Below are positions 1 to 5,909 of a stretch of 16,039 nucleotides of DNA, in pieces. Location: positions 1 through 16,039 of the forward strand of contig DXNX01000017.1 in the NCBI GenBank assembly GCA_019413245.1, in the 5' to 3' direction. The translations under genes were made by a program, and so were the position numbers. Position 1 is the first letter of the stretch. The number at the start of each line of letters is the position of its first letter. Source of the stretch: Oscillospiraceae bacterium (GTDB lineage: Bacteria; Bacillota; Clostridia; Oscillospirales; Ruminococcaceae). The notes beneath the pieces were generated by a model that was given only the letters and a program-made list of their open reading frames with translations, searched no databases and had not been told where the DNA came from.

Positions 1-770
1 GGCTGCAGGGCTGGCACGAGCGCAACGGCGGCAACCTGACCTACCGCATGACCGCCGAGGACGTGGCCGCCTGCCGCCCCTGGTTTGACGAAACGCCCCG
101 GGAATGGGTCAAGATGGGCGTCCAGGCCGACAACCTGGCCGGGGAATATTTCATCACCACGGGTTCCGGCAAGTATTTCCGCAACGTGGAGCCAGACCCG
201 GTTCACAGCATCGGCATCGTGGAGATCAACGCAGCCGGGGACAGCTGGCGCATTGTCTGGGGCCTGGCGGATGGTGCCAAGCCCACCTCTGAGTTCCCCA
301 GCCATTTCATGAACCACAGCGTGCGCAAGGCTGCCACGAACGGTGCCAACCGGGTCATTTATCATTGTCATGCCACCAACGTCATTGCCCTGACCTACAT
401 CCTGCCGCTGACCGACCGGGATTTCAGCCGTGCCCTGTGGCAAAGCGCCACCGAGTGCCCCGTCGTCTTCCCCGAAGGTGTGGGCGTCTGCCCCTGGATG
501 GTGCCCGGCGGTGCGGACATCGCCATGGCCACCAGCGAGAAAATGAAGACTTACCAGGCCGCCGTCTGGGCCCAGCACGGCCTGTTTGCCTCCGGCCCCG
601 ACTACGACACCACCTTCGGACTGGCCCACACCATCGAGAAGAGCGCCGAAATTTACGTCAAGGTGCTCTCCATGGGCGGCGGCCTGATCCGCCAGACCAT
701 CGAGGATGACGACCTGCGCGCCATCGCCCGGGATTTTGGCGTGACCCTCAACGAGAATTTCCTCAACTGA
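1..770 (+). CDS. rhaD: Rhamnulose-1-phosphate aldolase, 5'-truncated by the window edge
   Basis: This cytoplasmic zinc-dependent class II aldolase splits L-rhamnulose 1-phosphate into dihydroxyacetone phosphate and L-lactaldehyde, the last specific step of rhamnose breakdown. The frame is open from base 3, so the ATG at 48 is internal. The residues before it (GWHERNGGNLTYR) are a conserved part of RhaD near the N-terminus. About 255 residues are visible against roughly 274 in E. coli RhaD, so some 20 are missing. The HCH zinc ligands are in IYHCHATN (codons near 357-380), the third histidine is in AQHGLF (near 573-590), and the active-site glutamate is in PTSEFP. TGSGKYFRNV is the phosphate-binding segment. 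The match to RhaD runs along the whole length. Rhamnose isomerase, kinase or transport genes may lie just upstream. No obvious intrinsic terminator follows the stop. Confidence 0.96.
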   Translation, partial: LQGWHERNGGNLTYRMTAEDVAACRPWFDETPREWVKMGVQADNLAGEYFITTGSGKYFRNVEPDPVHSIGIVEINAAGDSWRIVWGLADGAKPTSEFPSHFMNHSVRKAATNGANRVIYHCHATNVIALTYILPLTDRDFSRALWQSATECPVVFPEGVGVCPWMVPGGADIAMATSEKMKTYQAAVWAQHGLFASGPDYDTTFGLAHTIEKSAEIYVKVLSMGGGLIRQTIEDDDLRAIARDFGVTLNENFLN

Positions 771-1100
771 GTTCCGTTATACCTCCCATATGGGAATTCC
801 ACCATCTGTTTTCGACCCATCACAAAAGAATGTACCGTTATGGTATCCCGTATGGTTTGGAACAGCATTTCCTGCCTTGGACACGGCGCCATCAAGAACA
901 CTGTGCCCGGGCGGATCGGGAACTGCCGACAGGCTGCTGCCGCACCTGTTTGGCACTCACGGCGGAAAATGGTCGGCGAAACGCATCCTTCTGCGGCGAT
1001 TTCCCGTTGACCGTCTGGAAGAATAGTGGGCGTAGTGGAGCCGGTATATCTGCCTCGAACGCTATCTGCACGCGCCCGAAGCTGATTGGTTGATTTCTAT
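771..1100. other. Gene-free stretch between rhaD and the LysR gene
   Basis: No convincing gene lies here. Short open frames exist on both strands (for example 830-1093 plus and 892-1224 minus), but none has a good ribosome binding site or a recognisable motif, and they overlap each other. A perfect 12-base palindrome (TCCCATATGGGA, 784-795) sits just after rhaD. Two loosely similar blocks start at 774 and 835, both beginning CCGTTAT and ending in CCCATATGG or CCCGTATGG. The G+C content remains gene-like around 890-1060, so a decayed gene is possible, but I cannot identify one. Confidence 0.5.
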
Positions 1101-1134
1101 GGTATAATGATACCAATGCATGGTAACAGGAGGT
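1101..1134 (+). promoter_or_regulatory. Putative -10 box inside a palindrome, plus RBS of the LysR gene
   Basis: TATAAT (1103-1108) is a consensus -10 and lies inside an inverted repeat, GGTAT-AATG-ATACC (1101-1114). No good -35 is seen 16-18 bases upstream. A strong AGGAGGT at 1128-1134 stands 6 bases before TTG 1141, which sets the start of the LysR gene. The palindrome over the -10 could be an operator for autorepression, which is common for LysR genes, but this is inference. Confidence 0.55.
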
Positions 1135-1140
1135 GGGCCT

Positions 1141-2022
1141 TTGCTGCGGCAGATCCGCTATTTTCAATCCGTTGTGCGCAATAACAGCTTTTCCGAGGCG
1201 GCGGAAGAATGCCATATTTCCCAATCAGCCATATCCCAGCAGATCAAGGCGTTGGAAACGGAGCTGGGATTTCCGCTGCTGGAGCGAAAAAACCGGAAAT
1301 TCACGCTGACGCCTGCCGGGGAACATTTCTATAAGAAAAGTCTGGTTCTGGTGGCCGATTACGAGCAGATCTGCCGTGAATCTGCCAGAATCGCCCGAGG
1401 GAAGGAGGCCGTTGTGAAAATCGGCTTTCTGCGCAGTTACAGCAGCCCGGAATTTCGCCAGGCGTTGGAGGAATTTTCTGCCCGATACCCCGGCATTTCG
1501 GTCCGGCTTCTGTATGGCAACCACGAAGAGCTGTTCACGCTGCTGCGCACCGGCGGTGCGGACCTGGTGCTGAACGACCAGCGCCGGGCCTTCTCTGACG
1601 AGTATGTCAATCTGATTCTGACCACCAGCCCGCTGTATGTCGAACTGCCAGCCCGCAATCCCGTGTCTGCGCTGCCGTCGGTCACGGCCCGGGAACTGAA
1701 AAACATTCCCTGTATTCTGGTGGCCTCCCGGGACCAGCAGGCCAACGAGAAGGAATTCTACCAGACTGTCATCGGGATTCAGGGGGAAATTCTCTATGCG
1801 GAAACCCTGGAGGAGGCCCGCATGATGGTCCTCAGCGGGCAAGGCTTTTTGCCCGTGGAGGGAAACGGCCAGACCATGATTTTCGGCGCGTCCCTGCGCC
1901 GGGTCGCGCTCTGCCGCGGGGAGGAACCGGTCACCCGCAATTATTGCCTGTTCCGCAGAAAGGATAACTCCGGCTATTATGTGGAGGCCTTTTCCGATAT
2001 ACTGCGCCAAAAATTTGAATAG
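1141..2022 (+). CDS. LysR-family transcriptional regulator
   Basis: This is a DNA-binding regulator of 293 residues, the usual LysR size. The N-terminal winged helix-turn-helix covers about residues 1-60, with the family signature FSEAAEECHISQSAISQQIK followed by LETELGFPLLERKNRKFTLTPAG. The effector-binding domain fills about residues 90-290. An in-frame ATG exists at 1120, but I chose TTG 1141 because AGGAGGT lies 6 bases before it (and after the ATG), and because the protein then starts MLRQIRYFQSV, as LysR proteins normally do. A strong terminator follows the gene, and a flavodoxin/SDR unit lies downstream on the same strand. A T-N11-A box before that unit makes it the probable target. 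The effector cannot be read from the sequence. Confidence 0.93.
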   Translation: MLRQIRYFQSVVRNNSFSEAAEECHISQSAISQQIKALETELGFPLLERKNRKFTLTPAGEHFYKKSLVLVADYEQICRESARIARGKEAVVKIGFLRSYSSPEFRQALEEFSARYPGISVRLLYGNHEELFTLLRTGGADLVLNDQRRAFSDEYVNLILTTSPLYVELPARNPVSALPSVTARELKNIPCILVASRDQQANEKEFYQTVIGIQGEILYAETLEEARMMVLSGQGFLPVEGNGQTMIFGASLRRVALCRGEEPVTRNYCLFRRKDNSGYYVEAFSDILRQKFE

Positions 2023-2038
2023 ACTTGACGGTTCCGTG

Positions 2039-2069
2039 GCTGCTCTCACGATTGTGAGAGCAGCTTTTT
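2039..2069 (+). terminator. Intrinsic terminator of the LysR gene
   Basis: A perfect 11-bp stem (GCTGCTCTCAC / GTGAGAGCAGC) with a 4-base loop (2050-2053) is followed directly by five T. It starts 16 bases after the regulator's stop and separates it from the flavodoxin promoter. Confidence 0.93.
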
Positions 2070-2072
2070 CAT

Positions 2073-2087
2073 ATAAGATAAACTTAT
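2073..2087. promoter_or_regulatory. Candidate LysR-type binding box (ATAAG-N5-CTTAT)
   Basis: The inverted repeat ATAAG-ATAAA-CTTAT fits the T-N11-A rule for LysR-type regulators (T 2074, A 2086). Its centre (2080) is about 64 bases upstream of the start point inferred from the -10 at 2132-2137, and LysR activators typically bind near -65. The neighbouring LysR gene is the obvious candidate to bind it. Binding itself is inferred. Confidence 0.55.
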
Positions 2088-2108
2088 CGTATAGAGGCAA
2101 AACGGAAA

Positions 2109-2137
2109 TTGATTGCCCCGTCAGACCTTTTTATAAT
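2109..2137 (+). promoter_or_regulatory. Sigma-70-type promoter of the flavodoxin/SDR unit
   Basis: TTGATT (2109-2114) and a consensus TATAAT (2132-2137) are separated by exactly 17 bases. The expected start is near 2144, giving a leader of about 65 bases before ATG 2212. The leader shows no clear riboswitch. Confidence 0.8.
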
Positions 2138-2211
2138 AGGAATCAGAACAGGAGACCAAGCTCCACCGAGCGGATGGATGGGGCGCAAGAACGGAAAGGT
2201 AAGGCGTGCAT

Positions 2212-2727
2212 ATGGCAAAACTGATTGCGTTTTATTCCCGGGCCGGGGAAAATTATTTCGGCGGTCAATATCGCACCGTAGCGGTGGGCAACACCGAAAA
2301 GGTGGCCAAACAGATTGAGGAAGCTACCGGTGGGACACTGTTCCAAATCCGGCAGAAAGTTCCCTATGCCGTAGAATATGAGACCTGCATCCGGCAGGCC
2401 AAGGCAGACCAGCAGGCCAAAGCCCGGCCGGAACTGGCAGAACTTCCCGGCAGTCTGGACGGCTATGATGAGATTTATCTGGGCTATCCCAACTATTGGG
2501 GGGATATGCCCATGGCGGTATATACCTTTCTGGAAGCCTTCGACTGGACGGGTAAAATCATCCATCCTTTTTGCACCCACGAAGGCAGCGGCCTGAGCAG
2601 GACCGAGCAGAAGCTCGCCGCCGTCTGCAAGGGAGCTCGCGTAACCCCGGGACTGGCAGTCCGCGGGTCCGATGTGGAGGCTGCCGCCAGTACCGTGCGG
2701 GCCTGGACACAGAAAACTCTGCGGTGA
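2212..2727 (+). CDS. Flavodoxin-like protein
   Basis: This is a 171-residue single-domain protein, predicted to be cytoplasmic and to bind FMN. It starts with a beta strand and a long FMN-phosphate-type loop (KLIAFYSRAGENYFGG, then AVGNTEKVAKQI), as in the flavodoxin_4 family. It also has the central flavodoxin segment YDEIYLGYPNYWGDMPMAVYTFL near residues 85-107 and FCTHEGSGLS near 120-130. Electron transfer, or a flavin-dependent reductase role, is the family expectation; its partner is unknown. I chose ATG 2212 over GTG 2206 because of the GGAAAGGTAAGG ribosome binding site. It lies behind a good promoter and a LysR-type box. The SDR gene starts 17 bases after its stop, so the two are very probably co-transcribed. 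Confidence 0.88.
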   Translation: MAKLIAFYSRAGENYFGGQYRTVAVGNTEKVAKQIEEATGGTLFQIRQKVPYAVEYETCIRQAKADQQAKARPELAELPGSLDGYDEIYLGYPNYWGDMPMAVYTFLEAFDWTGKIIHPFCTHEGSGLSRTEQKLAAVCKGARVTPGLAVRGSDVEAAASTVRAWTQKTLR

Positions 2728-2744
2728 AAGAAAGGGAGATTCCT

Positions 2745-3569
2745 GTGAAGAATGTAATGGTATGGGCCGGTGCCGGTCAGATTGGCATGGCCATTGTCCG
2801 GCGGATGGGCTACGGAATGAAAATTGTTGTGGGGGATAAGAAGCCGGAGAACGCCCGGGCCATCGCCAAAATCATGAACGATGCCGGGTATGATGTGGTG
2901 CCGATGGAGATGGATCTCTCCAGCCGGGCGTCCATTCGGGGACTGATTGCCGAAGCACAGCGGTTCGGCGACATCACCATGCTGATCAATGCTGCCGGTG
3001 TTTCCCCCAGCCAGGCGCCCATCGAAGCCATTCTGAAGGTGGACCTGTACGGTACTGCGGTGCTGCTGGAGGAAGTGGGCAAGGTCATCGCGCCCGGCGG
3101 CGTGGGGGTGACCATCTCCAGCCAGTCCGGCCACCGTATGCCGGCACTGACCCCTGAGCAGGATGCGCAGCTGGCCTGCACCCCTACCGAGGAACTGTTG
3201 AAGCTGCCGCTGCTCCAGCCGGAGAATATCCGGGACACCCTGCATGCCTATCAGCTGGCCAAGCGCTGCAACGAAAAGCGTGTCATGGCGGAGTCTGTCT
3301 TGTGGGGCGCCAGAGGGGCCCGCATTAACTCCATTTCTCCGGGCATCATTGTCACCCCGCTGGCCATCGATGAGTTCAACGGTCCCCGCGGCGATTTCTA
3401 CAAAAATATGTTTGCCAGGTGTCCTGCCGGACGGCCCGGTACGGCGGATGAAGTGGCCAATGTGGCGGAACTGCTGATGAGCAGCAAAGGAGCTTTTATC
3501 ACCGGTGCGGATTTTCTCATCGACGGCGGTGCAACGGCATCTTATTTCTATGGGCCGTTGAAACCGTAA
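2745..3569 (+). CDS. Short-chain dehydrogenase/reductase (SDR)
   Basis: This is a 274-residue NAD(P)-dependent oxidoreductase with a Rossmann fold. The nucleotide loop near residues 8-14 is GAGQIG rather than the usual TGxxxGIG. Other SDR marks are the acidic D57 in MEMDLSS, the NAAG motif at 82-85, serines in TISSQSG (123-129) and the catalytic YxxxK at Y169/K173. The C-terminal ARINSISPGIIVTPL and GADFLIDGG segments are also typical. An insertion of about 35 residues between the serine region and the tyrosine is larger than in many SDRs. GTG 2745 is preferred because GGGAG lies about 7 bases upstream; ATG 2757 would remove the first strand. It follows the flavodoxin gene closely and ends before a terminator. 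Its substrate cannot be read from the sequence. Confidence 0.92.
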   Translation: MKNVMVWAGAGQIGMAIVRRMGYGMKIVVGDKKPENARAIAKIMNDAGYDVVPMEMDLSSRASIRGLIAEAQRFGDITMLINAAGVSPSQAPIEAILKVDLYGTAVLLEEVGKVIAPGGVGVTISSQSGHRMPALTPEQDAQLACTPTEELLKLPLLQPENIRDTLHAYQLAKRCNEKRVMAESVLWGARGARINSISPGIIVTPLAIDEFNGPRGDFYKNMFARCPAGRPGTADEVANVAELLMSSKGAFITGADFLIDGGATASYFYGPLKP

Positions 3570-3614
3570 GGCTGCAGCGGTCTTCGGAAAACAAATATTC
3601 TGAATAGAACAGTA

Positions 3615-3652
3615 AAAAAGGAGAAAGCCACTGACCGGCTTTCTCCTTTTTT
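3615..3652. terminator. Bidirectional intrinsic terminator
   Basis: The stem GGAGAAAGCC / GGCTTTCTCC has a 7-base loop (3630-3636), flanked by an A-run on the left and six T on the right. It can therefore stop transcription from both sides: the SDR unit on the plus strand and the GH42 gene on the minus strand. Confidence 0.88.
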
Positions 3653-3668
3653 GCCGGACATAACAATA

Positions 3669-3713
3669 CCCCCTGATGCAGTACTTTTGTTTTCCTGCAT
3701 CAGGGGGCTTTTT
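3669..3713 (+). terminator. Second, tandem intrinsic terminator
   Basis: A perfect 13-bp stem (CCCCCTGATGCAG / CTGCATCAGGGGG) with a 13-base loop is followed by CTTTTT on the plus strand. Together with the hairpin just upstream it gives double protection against readthrough into the convergent GH42 gene. Confidence 0.82.
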
Positions 3714-3809
3714 GTCCATGTACCTGATTGGTAATGGTCTGTTTTTATCCGTCTTCGGTGTTTTGGGTCTGCTCAGAAACCATTTTTCCCATTTGACGGG
3801 GAGCGGTAC

Positions 3810-5828
3810 TCAGTCAGCATTGCCCTCCGGTTCCTCTTCCAGAATCACCACGTCCCAGTCTTTCATCGGGATGCGCTGTCCAGCTTCGTAGCGATGACCG
3901 GTACACAGGTCGGTGGCACTCCAGCGGCTGATGACCTCGGTGGATTCTGAGGCATAGTGCAGCAGGAAGTGGACCGGATGCCCCTGGGGGTTCACAGAGG
4001 AGCGCACGATTACAGGGAACTGTTCCGGCGGCGGGGTCAGGCCCGCATCGGCAGCAGCACGGGCCAGATATTTCTGCAGGGCTGCTTCCGGTACCATGGT
4101 ACCGATGTACCAGGCGGTGCCCTTGCCGTAGGAATGGCGGGTCACCGCAGCATAGCGTCCCCAGTAGCGATGACAGTAGGAGGCGACCGTTTCGGCGGTG
4201 TCGGGCTGCAGCAGCTCCATCCAAAAAGAGGCGGGGGCCTGATCCACTGTCACGTTCACCGGTGCCGTGTGCTGGTTGTAATGTATTCCGAACACATCAG
4301 TCAGCTGACCCGGCAGGCGTTCATGGTAGATCTGGACATTCTCATCGGCGACAAAGCTGCGGAAGGTGGAAAACACCGTACCGCCTCCGTCCACGAACGC
4401 CCGGACCCGGTCCTGCAGGCCTGGGCGGACGGTGTAAAGTGCCGGGATGACCACCAGATCATAACCGGACCAATCTTCCTCCTGCTCGTAGATCACGTCA
4501 CATTCCAGATTCATATCGTAGAGGGCGTCATAGACCCAGTGAACAATATCGTTGTAGGACAATGTCTTGTCGGTGGGAAACCAGTTGAGCGCGTGAAGTG
4601 CCTCGGGGCTGACCACCAGGGCAATCCGGTTGCGCTTGACAAGGCCCGTCAGACGGGGCGAAAGCCGGCGCAGCTCCGCACCCAGAGTGCAGGCTTCCCT
4701 GTAAGTCTCGTTGGATTCCAGGTCGTGGCTCAGCAGGCCTTTCCAGTAGGATTCCAGACCGTTGTGGATGGAATGCCAGTTCCAGTACATCACGCCCAGA
4801 GCGCCGGAAGCCACATGGCTCCAGCCCATCAGGCGCAGCTGACCCGGATACGGAAGCCATTCCTTGAACGCCTGGGCCTGGCTTTCCAGTACCAGATAAT
4901 TATCCTTGCGCAGGCAGCGCATGCTGTCGCCACCAAAGGCAATTTCCCGGCCGGTGAGCAGATCCTGCGCATTGCAGTAGATGTCGGTCCCCACCAGGGT
5001 CAGAGACTTGGCACAGTCCCGGTGGTTGATATCCGGCTGCAGCCCCCAGGAGTACCCATCCTGCTGCCCGGGCGCTCCGAAAGATTTCCAGGCAAAATCA
5101 AAATTGTGGGTGATAAACTGATCCGGCCGCAGATATTCCCGCACCAGACCGGCCTGCCACTGCAGAAATTCCTCCGCCAGAGTCCGCTGAAACTGGGCAA
5201 AGGCACAGCCGTAGCTGCCGTTGATGGTGCCGGTGGGATCAGGCAGGTCCTCAAAGCGTGTGACCGAGTTGCTCCAGTAGGCCAGGCCGAAAGCCTTGTT
5301 CAAGGCTTCGATGGTACCGAAACGCTGCTGGAGCCATTGCCGGAATCGCGCCAGGACCCGGGGCCCGGCCACGCCGTAGTGTTTGGTCTCATTGTCAATC
5401 TGAAAACCGATGACACAGGCACGGCCGGCTGTGTGGGAAACCAGTTCCCGGATGATGCGTTCGGCGTACTGGCGGTAGGTGGGGTTTGTGATGTCCATAT
5501 TCTGCCGGGTGCCGTACCGGCCGCGGCCGGTACGGGTCGTGGCGAGCACATCCGGATCCAGCTGCACCAGCCAATGGGGCACCGCATAGGTGGGGGTGCC
5601 CACAATGACCGAGAGCCCGTACCGTTCTGCCGCATCCAGGACCCGGTCCACATGGGAAAAGTCAAATTTTCCGGGCTCCGGCTCTTCCGTGCTCCAGGTG
5701 GATTCGGCAATGCGAATGGTGTTGAAGCCGGCCTTCACCATCATCTGCATGTCTTCTTCCAGCCGTTCGCAAGGCATATATTCGTCATAGTAGGCCGCAC
5801 CGAAGCGCAGCTCTTCCCGGTATTTCAT
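3810..5828 (-). CDS. GH42 beta-galactosidase-family glycosidase (first paralog)
   Basis: This is a 672-residue retaining glycosidase without a signal peptide, so probably cytoplasmic. The N-terminal TIM barrel starts with RFGAAYYDEYMP. The acid/base is E147 in GFQIDNE, and the nucleophile is probably E315 in YLVLESQAQ. The middle, about 390-600, holds the trimerisation-type domain (LTGLVKRNRIALVVSPEA, then VRAFVDGGGTVFSTF), and a small C-terminal beta domain follows. The family acts on beta-D-galactosides, and some members on alpha-L-arabinopyranosides. AGGAGG stands 7 bases before the ATG. The gene is last in the operon, 81 bases after the other GH42 gene, with an intrinsic terminator in that gap. 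Motifs around the active site differ clearly from the paralog (QIDNETKHYG against QIDNELNCEI), which suggests another substrate. Confidence 0.93.
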   Translation of the reverse strand: MKYREELRFGAAYYDEYMPCERLEEDMQMMVKAGFNTIRIAESTWSTEEPEPGKFDFSHVDRVLDAAERYGLSVIVGTPTYAVPHWLVQLDPDVLATTRTGRGRYGTRQNMDITNPTYRQYAERIIRELVSHTAGRACVIGFQIDNETKHYGVAGPRVLARFRQWLQQRFGTIEALNKAFGLAYWSNSVTRFEDLPDPTGTINGSYGCAFAQFQRTLAEEFLQWQAGLVREYLRPDQFITHNFDFAWKSFGAPGQQDGYSWGLQPDINHRDCAKSLTLVGTDIYCNAQDLLTGREIAFGGDSMRCLRKDNYLVLESQAQAFKEWLPYPGQLRLMGWSHVASGALGVMYWNWHSIHNGLESYWKGLLSHDLESNETYREACTLGAELRRLSPRLTGLVKRNRIALVVSPEALHALNWFPTDKTLSYNDIVHWVYDALYDMNLECDVIYEQEEDWSGYDLVVIPALYTVRPGLQDRVRAFVDGGGTVFSTFRSFVADENVQIYHERLPGQLTDVFGIHYNQHTAPVNVTVDQAPASFWMELLQPDTAETVASYCHRYWGRYAAVTRHSYGKGTAWYIGTMVPEAALQKYLARAAADAGLTPPPEQFPVIVRSSVNPQGHPVHFLLHYASESTEVISRWSATDLCTGHRYEAGQRIPMKDWDVVILEEEPEGNAD

Positions 5829-5840
5829 CGCGCATCCTCC

Positions 5841-5870
5841 TAAAAATCCGGGGCAGGAATTCTGCCCCGG
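5841..5870 (-). terminator. Hairpin terminator or attenuator between the two GH42 genes
   Basis: A perfect 9-bp G/C-rich stem (CCGGGGCAG / CTGCCCCGG) with a 5-base loop is followed on the minus strand by ATTTTT, right before the AGGAGG of the last gene. No promoter is visible between the hairpin and that gene, so the hairpin probably lowers, rather than abolishes, expression of the second enzyme. Confidence 0.82.
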
Positions 5871-5909
5871 CGTCAGATGTAGTACTGCGGTTTTGTACAG
5901 GCGGGGGAC

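Noticed and set aside
1225..2100. 291-codon open frame on the minus strand, opposite the LysR gene
   Set aside because: It would start inside the terminator and promoter region and is a shadow of the clear LysR gene.
2493..3719. 408-codon open frame on the minus strand, opposite the SDR gene
   Set aside because: It runs through two terminators and the SDR and flavodoxin genes, has no ribosome binding site that I can see, and its translation has no recognisable domain.
3957..5843. 628-codon open frame on the plus strand, opposite the first GH42 gene
   Set aside because: It is antisense to an unmistakable GH42 gene with a good ribosome binding site. Its translation shows no domain and has the composition of a reverse-complement shadow of G+C-rich codons.
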